32,412 nucleotides of DNA from JAYZAP01 sp964645285 (lineage in GTDB: Bacteria; Pseudomonadota; Alphaproteobacteria; JAAXGF01), in contig CAZYDR010000038.1 in assembly GCA_964645285.1 (NCBI GenBank), positions 1 through 32,412 of the forward strand, written 5' to 3'. Under the pieces are notes generated by a model. The model had not been told where the DNA came from, searched no databases, and saw nothing but the letters and a program-made list of their open reading frames with translations. Position numbers and translations under genes: made by a program. Positions 17,083 through 24,922 of the stretch are shown here, piece after piece (position 1 is the first letter of the stretch; each line of letters starts with the position of its first letter).

Positions 17083-17774
17083 TCGTTGCCCAACAAAAAC
17101 CGGTCTCGGACCTCAAGAAGATGCTCGACGGCCATCACAAGGTCCTCGCCGTGGGCTGCGGCACCTGCGTCACCGTGTGCTTCGCCGGCGGCGCCCGCGA
17201 GGTCGGCGTTCTCGCCACCAGCCTGCGCATGGCGGGCAAGCTCGACGGCACGCCCCTTGAGGTCGACGAGACTAGTGTCCAGCGCCAATGCGAGGTGGAA
17301 TTTCTCGAACCTCTGGCCGAGCGCATGGCCGACTACGACGCCATCCTGTCGCTCGGCTGCGGCATCGGCGTGCAATCCTTGGCCGAGCGCTTTCCCGACA
17401 AACGCGTGCTGCCGGCGCTCAACACCAGCTTCCTCGGCCGGCCCACCGAGCAGGGTGTCTGGGAGGAACGCTGTCAGGCCTGCGGCAATTGCATTCTCGA
17501 CCTCACCGGCGGCATCTGCCCGGTCAGTCGCTGCGCCAAGCAGCTGATGAACGGCCCCTGCGGCGGCTCGCAAGACGGCCTCTGCGAGATCGACGAGACC
17601 ACGCCCTGCGCCTGGCAACTGATCTGGGAGCGCGTCGACCGCCAGGGCGGGCTCGACCGCCTGATGGAGGTTCAGCCGCCGAGGGACTGGTCGGCCAGCC
17701 GTGACGGCGGCCCGCGGCGCATAACCCGCGACGATCTCAGACTGCCCCACGACAACGACGATGCTAGTGAGTGA
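17079..17774 (+). CDS. metV: MetV-like methylenetetrahydrofolate reductase C-terminal-type protein
   Basis: Cysteine-rich partner of MetF, 231 aa, known from acetogens where MetFV works without direct NAD(P)H binding. The N-terminal half has VGCGTCVTVCFAGGAREVGV (C27, C30, C34) and SLGCGIGVQ (C94). The C-terminal half is the family's metal/cluster region with C132, C135, C138, C147, C152, C161, C169 and C177, including the NGPCGGSQDGLCE motif. Gene chain: ATGA overlap with mvhD upstream; its stop lies 4 bp before the chosen metF ATG. It is expected to carry electrons between the MetF flavin and MvhD/Hdr. The gene symbol follows acetogen usage. Confidence 0.88.
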   Translation: MIVAQQKPVSDLKKMLDGHHKVLAVGCGTCVTVCFAGGAREVGVLATSLRMAGKLDGTPLEVDETSVQRQCEVEFLEPLAERMADYDAILSLGCGIGVQSLAERFPDKRVLPALNTSFLGRPTEQGVWEERCQACGNCILDLTGGICPVSRCAKQLMNGPCGGSQDGLCEIDETTPCAWQLIWERVDRQGGLDRLMEVQPPRDWSASRDGGPRRITRDDLRLPHDNDDASE

Positions 17775-17778
17775 GACC

Positions 17779-18756
17779 ATGAAATCAGGCAGCAATCTCG
17801 AACGAGTGCTGGCCGCCGGCCACTTCGCCGTGACCGGCGAGATCGGCCCGCCCAAGAACCACGACGCCGAGATCATCCGCCGCAAGGCGGGGCTGCTCAA
17901 GGGTCTGGTCGACGCCGCCAACGTCACCGACAATCAGACCGCCATCGTCCGCCTCAGCAGTATCGCGGCCGGCGTCATTCTGGTCGCCGAGGGCCTTGAG
18001 CCGATCATCCAGATGACCTGCCGCGACCGCAACCGGCTGGCCATCCAGAGCGATCTGCTCGGCGCCGCCGCGCTCGGTATCCGCAACCTGCTGTGCCTGT
18101 CGGGCGACCACCAGTCCCACGGCAACCATCCGGGCGCCAAGAACGTCCACGATATCGATTCGATTCAGATGGTCGCCATGGTCAAGGCCATGCGCGACGA
18201 CGGCGCCTTCCAGTGCGGCGAGGACATTCCCGGCGGCGGGCCGCCTATGTTCGTCGGCGCGGCGGCCAATCCGTTCGCCGATCCGGCGACGTTGCGGCCC
18301 CAGCGCCTGGCCAAGAAGGCCGCCGCCGGCGCCGATTTCATTCAGACCCAGTTGGTCTACGACATGGACCGCTTCGCGGAGTACATGAAGCGGGTGGTCG
18401 ATCTCGGAGTTCATGAAAAGCTTTCCCTGCTGGCCGGGGTCGGACCGCTCAAGAGCGCCGGCATGGCGCGTTACATGCGCGACCGGGTGCCCGGCATGAT
18501 CGTTCCCGACGAGTACGTCGCGCGCATGGAAGGCGTGGTGACGGACATCGCCAAGGACGACAAGCCGGCGCGGACGGCGGCGTGGCGCGCCGAGGGCATC
18601 GCCATCTGTATCGAGCAGATCGAGCAGCTGCGCGCCATCGAAGGCGTCGCCGGCGTCCACATCATGGCCATCGAGTGGGAAGAGGCGGTGGCGCCCATCG
18701 TCGAGGGCGCCGTCCTCGGACCGCGCCCCGTGGTCCCCGAGGAAAACGTGGCATGA
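17779..18756 (+). CDS. metF: Methylenetetrahydrofolate reductase (MetF), MetFV type
   Basis: TIM-barrel flavoprotein interconverting methyl-THF and methylene-THF; 325 aa. TGEIGPPKN carries Glu21, the counterpart of the catalytic Glu28 of E. coli MetF, and LCLSGDHQSHGNHPG holds Asp110 at the flavin-tuning Asp120 position. ADFIQTQLVYDMDRF is the folate-side segment. The ATG at 17779 has a weak GAG-rich ribosome site; an ATG at 17761 would overlap metV by 14 bp. Adjacency to metV, mvhD and hdrABC makes a ferredoxin/Hdr-linked enzyme more likely than the housekeeping NADH enzyme. In this context the oxidative direction (methyl-THF oxidation) is inferred. Confidence 0.92.
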   Translation: MKSGSNLERVLAAGHFAVTGEIGPPKNHDAEIIRRKAGLLKGLVDAANVTDNQTAIVRLSSIAAGVILVAEGLEPIIQMTCRDRNRLAIQSDLLGAAALGIRNLLCLSGDHQSHGNHPGAKNVHDIDSIQMVAMVKAMRDDGAFQCGEDIPGGGPPMFVGAAANPFADPATLRPQRLAKKAAAGADFIQTQLVYDMDRFAEYMKRVVDLGVHEKLSLLAGVGPLKSAGMARYMRDRVPGMIVPDEYVARMEGVVTDIAKDDKPARTAAWRAEGIAICIEQIEQLRAIEGVAGVHIMAIEWEEAVAPIVEGAVLGPRPVVPEENVA

Positions 18757-20126
18757 ACGCGACCCTGCCAGTGGGCGCCGCCGCGTCCACGCCGTCCCTC
18801 GCCGACGCGGTTCTCGATGCTACCGGGCAGAACGCCTATCGTTGCTACCAGTGCCTCAAATGCACCAGCGGTTGCCCCATGGCCGAGCAATTCGACCTGG
18901 CGCCCAACCAGGTCATGCGCAGCCTGCAGCTTGACGACACCGGCGTCCTCGAAAGCCGCACCATCTGGCTTTGCGCGTCGTGCCAGACCTGCACCACCCG
19001 CTGCCCCATGGACATCGATGTGGCCGGGATCATGGACGCCCTGTGTGTCGAGGCGAAGCGCCGTGAGGTAGCGCCGGCGGTGCCCGAGATCGCCGCCTTC
19101 AACCGCTTGTTCATGGCCTGGGTGAAGCCGCTCGGCCGGCTCTACGAGCTCGGTTTCAGCTTTGCCTTCAACCTAGCGCGGCGCCGGCCGTTCGCCGACA
19201 TGGCCCTGGCGCGGGCGCTGTTCCGGCGTGGCCGCATCAAGCTCATGCCGCGTTTTGCGCGGCCGCCCAAGCGCGTCGAGCCGCTGGCCGCGCCGAGCCC
19301 AAGGGCGGTCGGTTTCTTCCCCGGCTGCGCCCTCGATTCGAGCGCCATCGAGTACGGCCAGACCGTGCGCGCCACCGCCAGGGCGCTCGATGTCGAGTTG
19401 GTCGAGCCGCCGGGCTGGCAATGCTGCGGTTCAGGCCCGGCGGCTGCGGTCGATCCGGTAATCGCCAAGCGCCTGTCCCGCCAGCCGGTGACGGCGGTTT
19501 CGGACCTCGGCCTCGATACCCTGACGACGCCGTGCAGCAAGTGCTTCGCGCGACTCAAACATGCCGAGCACGGGGCAACCGAGGAGGCCGGCGGCGATGA
19601 CGGCGTCGTCGTACAGCACTTCCTTGATACCTTGCTTGAGAAGGTCGGGCTTGATGACATAGCGAACCACGTCGAGCAGCCTCTCAAGGGCCTCAAGGTG
19701 GCCTGCTATTACGGTTGTCTGATGACCCGGCCGACCAAGCTGACCGGCGCCGCCAACCCCGAATATCCCATCGCCATGGACGAGCTTATGCGGACCCTCG
19801 GGGCCGAGCCGGTCGAGTGGTCGTTCAAGACCGAGTGCTGCGGCGGCGCGCTCGGCGTCAGTCAGACGGCGCTGTCCATAGGGCTGTCGCGTAAGGTCAT
19901 CGACAACGCCGTGGCCTGCGGTGCCGAGGCCATCGTCACAATGTGCCCCATGTGTCACATGAACCTCGACGCCCGCCAGCCGGAGATGGAACTCGACGAC
20001 GCCGTGCCGATCCTTCATGCGACCCAGCTTGCGGTACTGGCCTTTGGCGACGACGGCGACGCCGCCGCTCTTGACGGCAACGTGGTCGATCCCTGGCCGC
20101 TGCTTGGCGCCAAGGCACTGCTCTGA
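18753..20126 (+). CDS. HdrC-HdrB fusion, heterodisulfide reductase-like
   Basis: Fusion of the HdrC ferredoxin subunit (about 1-110) with the HdrB catalytic subunit (about 185-430); 457 aa. HdrC shows two [4Fe-4S] motifs, C31/34/37/41 and C74/77/80/84. HdrB has two complete cysteine-rich CCG domains: C192, C224-C225, C261, C264 and C322, C362-C363, C398, C401. These bind the two non-cubane clusters in methanogen HdrB. The linker (about 110-180) is basic and hydrophobic without a clear membrane span. The ATG overlaps the metF stop (ATGA). It completes HdrABC here. A thiol/disulfide substrate is unlikely in this organism; in MetFV complexes this unit is thought to serve electron transfer, with the true acceptor unknown. 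Confidence 0.92.
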   Translation: MNATLPVGAAASTPSLADAVLDATGQNAYRCYQCLKCTSGCPMAEQFDLAPNQVMRSLQLDDTGVLESRTIWLCASCQTCTTRCPMDIDVAGIMDALCVEAKRREVAPAVPEIAAFNRLFMAWVKPLGRLYELGFSFAFNLARRRPFADMALARALFRRGRIKLMPRFARPPKRVEPLAAPSPRAVGFFPGCALDSSAIEYGQTVRATARALDVELVEPPGWQCCGSGPAAAVDPVIAKRLSRQPVTAVSDLGLDTLTTPCSKCFARLKHAEHGATEEAGGDDGVVVQHFLDTLLEKVGLDDIANHVEQPLKGLKVACYYGCLMTRPTKLTGAANPEYPIAMDELMRTLGAEPVEWSFKTECCGGALGVSQTALSIGLSRKVIDNAVACGAEAIVTMCPMCHMNLDARQPEMELDDAVPILHATQLAVLAFGDDGDAAALDGNVVDPWPLLGAKALL

Positions 20127-20152
20127 CCGAAGACGAAAAGGGACTGGGCGTA

Positions 20153-20218
20153 ATGACCGCGAAAATGGTTCTGACGAACGGCCAGGTGGATGTCGGCGGC
20201 AGGGTGGTTCACAGGTGA
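20153..20218 (+). CDS. Possible 21-residue small ORF coupled to the flavoprotein gene
   Basis: An ATG at 20153 with AGGGA about 9-10 nt upstream opens a 21-codon frame (MTAKMVLTNGQVDVGGRVVH, then R) whose TGA overlaps the GTG start of the next gene as GTGA. That is the same coupling used elsewhere in this operon. It could be a leader peptide aiding translation of the GTG start, or simply a remnant. No family is recognised. Confidence 0.35.
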   Translation: MTAKMVLTNGQVDVGGRVVHR

Positions 20219-22662
20219 CAACACCGGCGCCTTCCCATGTCGAGACCGCCATTGTCGGCGGCGGGGTGATCGGCTGCAGCATCGCCTATCATCTGGCGAA
20301 GCTGGGCGTGGCGGACGTGGCGCTGTTCGAGCGCGGCGCCCTAACGTCGGGCACCAGTTGGCACGCGGCGGGGCTGATCATGCAGCTTCGCTCCAGTCAC
20401 AGCATGACCGCCCTGGCGCGCTACAACGTCGAGCTTTATTCGGCGCTCGAAGCGGAAACCGGCATGGCCACCGGCTTTAAGCAGAACGGCACCCTGGGCC
20501 TGGCCCGGACCGCTGACCGGCTGGCCGAACTCAAGCGCTACGCAACTGTCGCCAAGAGCTTCGGCATCGCCGCCGACATCATCGGCCCGGCCGAGGCCCA
20601 GGCGATCTATCCGGCCATCGACCACGGCTTGGTCGAGGGCGCCATTTATATCCCCGACGACGGCCAGTTGAACCCGGTCGATACCGTCATGGCCCTGGCC
20701 GCCGGGGCGCGACAGGGCGGCGCCCGTATCTTCGAGGAATCGCCGGTAACCGCCATCGAGCGCCTGCCATCGGGAGCCTGGCAAGTAACCACGCCCGGCG
20801 GTGTCACCGAATGCGAGAACCTGGTGCTCAGCGCCGGCCTGTGGACCCGCGACCTGGCGGCGACCGTCGGCGTCAACGTGGCGCTCCATGCCTGCGAGCA
20901 CATGTATGTGGTCACGGAAGCACTCGACTTCGTGGAGCCGACACTGCCGGTGCTGCGCGACACCGACGGCTACGTCTATATCAAGGAAGACGCCGGCCGC
21001 CTTCTGGTCGGCGCCTTCGAGCCCCAGGGCAAGCCGCTGGTCATGGAGCGTCTGCCGGCCGAGCAGCAGTTCATGGAACTGCCCGAGGATTGGGACCACT
21101 TCGCGCTGCCCTACGGCAAGGCCATGGATATCATTCCGGCGCTTGAGCATGCCGGCATCGCCCGCTTCATGAACGGTCCCGAGAGTTTCACCCCCGACGA
21201 CCTGTTCGCCCTCGGCGAGGCGCCCGGCTGTCCCCGGCTATACGTCGCCGCCGGTTTCAATTCCGAGGGCTTCGAGATGGGCGCCGGGACAGGGCGCGCC
21301 CTGGCTCAATGGATCGTCGCCGGCGAGGCCACCGAGGACCTTTCCGATGTCGACGTGGCGCGCTTCCACCCGTTCCAGAACAACCGCCGTTACCTGGCCG
21401 AGCGGGCCGGCGAATCCCTCGGCTTCATTTACCATATGCATTGGCCCAATGTTGAACGGGAGAGCGCCCGGCTGCTGCGCACCAGCGCTCTCCATGAGCG
21501 TCTGGCGGCGCGCAACGCCTGCTTCGGCGAGGCCATGGGCTGGGAGCGGGCCCAGTGGTTCGCACCGCCCGGGACCGAGCCGGTCAACCGCTATTCCTTC
21601 GGCCGGCCCAATTGGTTCGGCGCGGTTGGCGAGGAATGCGCGGCGGTGCGCGGCAATGTCGGCCTGTTCGAGCTCAGCTCTTTCGGCAAGCACTTGGTCC
21701 AGGGCCGTGACGCCTGCCGCCTGCTGCAGCGGCTGTGCGTCAGCAACATGGACGTGCCCGTGGGCAAGGTGGTCTACACTCACATGCTGAACAGCCGCGG
21801 CGGCATCGAGGTCGATGTCACCATCAACCGGCTTGCTGAAGAGCGTTTTATGATCGTCTCGTCGGCTGCCTTCCAGCCCCGTGATAGGGCCTGGATCGAG
21901 CGCCATTTTGAGACCGACGACCATGTCACCCTGACCGACGTGACCTCGGCCTATGCGGTGCTCTCGGTCCAGGGACCCAACGCCCGGGCGCTGCTCGGCG
22001 CGGTGACCGACGCCGATCTGTCGAGCCCGGCGTTCCCCTACGGCACGTCGCGGGAAATAGAAATCGGCTATGCCAAGGTCATTGCCAACCGCTTGAGCTT
22101 CGTCGGCGAGGTTGGCTGGGAACTCTACATTGCCACCGAATTCGCGCGCGGCGTCTTCGACTGCCTGATCGCCGCCGGTGAGATCTTTGATTTGCGTATG
22201 GCCGGCTATCACGCCCTCGAACACCTGCGCTGCGAGCGCGGATTTCGCGAGTTCGAGCTCGACCTGACCCCTGACGACACGCCCTATGAGGCCGGCCTCG
22301 GGTTTATCGTCAAGCTCGACAAGCCGTGCAACTTCAACGGCCACGCCGCGCTCGAAGCCCAGTACGGCAAGCCCCTGACCAAGCGCCTTGTGCTGTTCAA
22401 GCTCGATGATCCCGAACCGCTGCTCTACCGCGACGAAGTCATCCGGCTCGACGGCGATATCGTCGGCTACATCAGCTCGGGCGCCTACGGCTACACAGTG
22501 GGCGCTTCGGTCGGCATGGGTTATGTGCGCCATGGCGACGGGGTCACCGACGAATTTATCGAGGCCGGCGCCTTCGACATCGAGATCGCCGGGGATCGCT
22601 ATGCCGCTACGGCCTCGCTGCGCTCGTTCTACGACCCCGACGGCAAACGCGCCCGGCTGTAG
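20215..22662 (+). CDS. Dimethylglycine/sarcosine dehydrogenase-like FAD-folate enzyme
   Basis: Two-part enzyme of the DMGDH/sarcosine dehydrogenase family, 815 aa: FAD-dependent N-demethylation followed by capture of formaldehyde on THF as methylene-THF. The DAO-type FAD domain (about 8-370) begins AIVGGGVIGCSIAYHLAKLG. His50 in TSGTSWHAAGL matches the histidine that holds FAD covalently in DMGDH. An FAO-type middle region and then the aminomethyltransferase (GCV_T) domains follow (RGGIEVDVTINRL; GEVGWELYIATEFARGVFD). The GTG at 20215 follows AGGG by 10 nt and overlaps the small ORF's stop. Placed before the MttB-family gene, it is suited to process the dimethylated product of corrinoid-dependent demethylation. 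Substrate could be dimethylglycine, sarcosine or a similar N-methyl amino acid. Confidence 0.88.
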   Translation: MTTPAPSHVETAIVGGGVIGCSIAYHLAKLGVADVALFERGALTSGTSWHAAGLIMQLRSSHSMTALARYNVELYSALEAETGMATGFKQNGTLGLARTADRLAELKRYATVAKSFGIAADIIGPAEAQAIYPAIDHGLVEGAIYIPDDGQLNPVDTVMALAAGARQGGARIFEESPVTAIERLPSGAWQVTTPGGVTECENLVLSAGLWTRDLAATVGVNVALHACEHMYVVTEALDFVEPTLPVLRDTDGYVYIKEDAGRLLVGAFEPQGKPLVMERLPAEQQFMELPEDWDHFALPYGKAMDIIPALEHAGIARFMNGPESFTPDDLFALGEAPGCPRLYVAAGFNSEGFEMGAGTGRALAQWIVAGEATEDLSDVDVARFHPFQNNRRYLAERAGESLGFIYHMHWPNVERESARLLRTSALHERLAARNACFGEAMGWERAQWFAPPGTEPVNRYSFGRPNWFGAVGEECAAVRGNVGLFELSSFGKHLVQGRDACRLLQRLCVSNMDVPVGKVVYTHMLNSRGGIEVDVTINRLAEERFMIVSSAAFQPRDRAWIERHFETDDHVTLTDVTSAYAVLSVQGPNARALLGAVTDADLSSPAFPYGTSREIEIGYAKVIANRLSFVGEVGWELYIATEFARGVFDCLIAAGEIFDLRMAGYHALEHLRCERGFREFELDLTPDDTPYEAGLGFIVKLDKPCNFNGHAALEAQYGKPLTKRLVLFKLDDPEPLLYRDEVIRLDGDIVGYISSGAYGYTVGASVGMGYVRHGDGVTDEFIEAGAFDIEIAGDRYAATASLRSFYDPDGKRARL

Positions 22663-22743
22663 TAGCCTTAACGTAGGCAATGACAGCAGCGCCGGCGGTG
22701 CGTTAGGGTGACGCCATTGGGAGACAAGAGACGGGGCGCTTCA

Positions 22744-24201
22744 ATGGACGGATTTTCGGGAAAAATGGTCGGATCGGCCTATCCCATTACGGCTGCGGAA
22801 TGCCAGAGGATTCATGACGCCGCCGTGCGGGTGCTTGAGGAAGGCGGCATGCGCTGCGACGACCCGCGCGCGGCGAAGATGTTCGCCGCCGTCGGCTGCA
22901 CTATCGAACAAGACGGCGAGCTTATCAAGATCCCCGAGAAGGTGATCATGGACGCCCTCGCCAAGTGTCCCTCGAGCTTCACCCTCCACGGCCGCAACGA
23001 CCCCAGCCTCGATTGTTCCATCGGTACCGGCGAGGTCCATTTCTGCTCGGTCACCGGCCGTTATATCGAGGATTTCCGCACCGGTGAGCGGCGCCAGGCG
23101 ACCCGCCAGGATGCCATCGAGGGCACCCTCATGGCCGACGCCCTGGAGAACGTTCACGGCCTCTACAAGCCGGTCATGTGGCTGTTCGACGAGCCCAAGA
23201 TCTGCAATTCGCAGCTGCTGGTCGGCGAGTGGATGAAAAACACCAACAAGACCGGCACCTGGGTCTACAACACCGGCGCCGAGCACGAAATTTCCGACCT
23301 GGTCAAACTCTGGCAGATCGCCGCCGGCGGCGAGACGGCGCTGCGCGAAAAGCCCCACCTGTGCGGCCACGTCATCGTCAACCCGCCACGGGTCATCGAC
23401 ATCAACTACACAAGCTGGCTGATCGGCTTTTGCGACGCCGGCATCCCCACTACGATCTGCAGCGCGCTGATCGGCGGCGCTACGGGCCCGGCGACCCTAG
23501 CCGGCATGCTGGTCCAGATCATGGCCGAAATTCTCGCCCTGGTGGTCCAGGTGCAAAGCTACAAGCCGGGCCACCCGGTGGCGTTCAGCGCCTTCAACCC
23601 GGCCATGGACATGCGCACCGGCCTATGGGCCACGGGCAATCCGGAATTCGGCACCGTCGGCGCCGGCATCTCGGCCATGGGCAACCACTACGCCATCCCG
23701 TGCATGGGTTTCGGCATGAGCGACGCCTGCGACACCGACCAGCAGTCGGGCTACGAGAAGGCGCTCAAGATGTACACCTACGCTCTCGGGGGCCTGAGCT
23801 ACATCTGGGAAATCGGCGGCATGGCCGGGTTCAATTTCGTCAGTTGGCCCGAAATGGTGCTGGAAAACGAGATCGCCGCCTTCGTCGGCCACTACCTCAA
23901 GGGCATCGTCGTCGACGAGGAACGCCTGGCGGTGGATGAAATCATCAAGGTCGGGCCGCTACCCGGCAGCTACATGAAGGAGCGCCATACCAGGGACTGG
24001 TACCGCAAGGAATTCTTCATGCCCGAGCTGAGTAACCGTGACAACTTCGAAACCTGGGAGCGCGGCCACACCGACCTTCAGGAGAAGGCGCGACGGAAGG
24101 CGGCCAAAATTCTCGACACCCACGAATCACCCGTTTCCTCGGAGATCCGCCAGGAAATTGACGACTATCTCGACTTTGTCGTCGCACGCGACGTTGGCTG
24201 A
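22744..24201 (+). CDS. Trimethylamine methyltransferase family protein (MttB-like, non-pyrrolysine)
   Basis: Corrinoid-dependent methyltransferase of the MttB/MtgB superfamily, 485 aa, expected to move a methyl group from a quaternary amine to the corrinoid protein encoded next. Family features: MDGFSGKMVGSAYPITAAEC start, EVHFCSVTGRYIEDFRTGER, CSALIGGATGPATLAGMLVQ, and AFNPAMDMRTGLWATGNPEF. The frame runs through without any internal TAG, so the pyrrolysine of true trimethylamine enzymes is absent; such members include the glycine betaine enzyme MtgB, and proline betaine and carnitine enzymes. The ATG at 22744 is preceded by GGGG at 7 nt; a GTG at 22708 is the alternative. Glycine betaine is the favoured substrate because of the DMGDH-like neighbour, but this is inference. 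Confidence 0.92.
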   Translation: MDGFSGKMVGSAYPITAAECQRIHDAAVRVLEEGGMRCDDPRAAKMFAAVGCTIEQDGELIKIPEKVIMDALAKCPSSFTLHGRNDPSLDCSIGTGEVHFCSVTGRYIEDFRTGERRQATRQDAIEGTLMADALENVHGLYKPVMWLFDEPKICNSQLLVGEWMKNTNKTGTWVYNTGAEHEISDLVKLWQIAAGGETALREKPHLCGHVIVNPPRVIDINYTSWLIGFCDAGIPTTICSALIGGATGPATLAGMLVQIMAEILALVVQVQSYKPGHPVAFSAFNPAMDMRTGLWATGNPEFGTVGAGISAMGNHYAIPCMGFGMSDACDTDQQSGYEKALKMYTYALGGLSYIWEIGGMAGFNFVSWPEMVLENEIAAFVGHYLKGIVVDEERLAVDEIIKVGPLPGSYMKERHTRDWYRKEFFMPELSNRDNFETWERGHTDLQEKARRKAAKILDTHESPVSSEIRQEIDDYLDFVVARDVG

Positions 24202-24222
24202 CAGCGCAGGAGATCAAAACCC

Positions 24223-24906
24223 ATGGCAACGGTAATCGACGACGATTTTTTCGACCGGCTCGCCCAAACCATCCTGGACGGCGAAACCGAAGAGTGCATC
24301 CGCCTGATTGAAGAGGGGCTGGCTAACGGCATGGACCCCTTCGACGGGGTCGAGAAAGGCCTCGGCGAGGGCATCCGCATGGTCGGCGACGATTTCGGCG
24401 CCGGCATCATCTTCCTGCCCGAGCTGACCATGGCGGCGGACGTCATGAAGCAGGGCGTCGCCGTCCTCGATGAGGCGATCAAGGACAGCGGCGAGGTCCG
24501 GCGTGCCGCCGGCAAGGTGGTCATCGGCACCATCAAGGGCGACATCCACGATATCGGCAAGTCGGTGGTCGGCGCCGTGCTTCAGGCCAACGGCTACGAT
24601 GTCATGGATATCGGCATCGATGTCGATATCGACCGCTTTGTCGATATCGTCGGCGAGGAGAAACCGGACATTCTAGGCATCTCAACGCTCCTGACCCTGC
24701 CGCTCATGGACATGGGCAAGGTCATCGAGCGGCTCACCGAGGTCGGTATTCGTGGCGACGTCAAGGTCATCGTCGGCGGCTGCCCGGTAACCCAGGAATT
24801 CGCCGACGAGATCGGCGCCGATGCGGTCGGCTTCGACGCCCAGGACGCGGTGCTCAAGGTCGACAACCTGCTCGGTGTTAACCGGCCGGCCCGGGGAGCC
24901 GCCTGA
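24223..24906 (+). CDS. Corrinoid methyl-carrier protein (MtgC/MttC type)
   Basis: Cobalamin-binding methyl carrier, 227 aa. A helical cap (B12-binding-2, about 5-90, with MVGDDFGAGIIFLPELTMAA) is followed by the Rossmann B12 domain. GDIHDIGK places the lower-axial cobalt ligand at His109; Ser154-Thr155-Leu156 (STL) and Gly185-Gly186 complete the DxHxxG...SxL...GG signature. AGGAG lies 10 nt before the ATG. It sits between its methyltransferase and its reactivating enzyme, the standard grouping. It is expected to receive the methyl group on Co(I) and donate it to THF. Confidence 0.96.
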   Translation: MATVIDDDFFDRLAQTILDGETEECIRLIEEGLANGMDPFDGVEKGLGEGIRMVGDDFGAGIIFLPELTMAADVMKQGVAVLDEAIKDSGEVRRAAGKVVIGTIKGDIHDIGKSVVGAVLQANGYDVMDIGIDVDIDRFVDIVGEEKPDILGISTLLTLPLMDMGKVIERLTEVGIRGDVKVIVGGCPVTQEFADEIGADAVGFDAQDAVLKVDNLLGVNRPARGAA

Positions 24907-24922
24907 TCGGGCTAAGACAGCC

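Noticed and set aside
21238..22680. Long minus-strand open frame (480 codons) opposite the DMGDH-like gene
   Set aside because: Antisense shadow of a GC-rich gene; the plus strand carries clear FAD and GCV_T motifs and the minus frame matches no family.
22663..22743. Imperfect inverted repeat CCTTAACG (22666-22673) and CGTTAGGG (22701-22708)
   Set aside because: One mismatch in 8-bp arms, a long loop and no T-run; too weak to call a terminator or operator.
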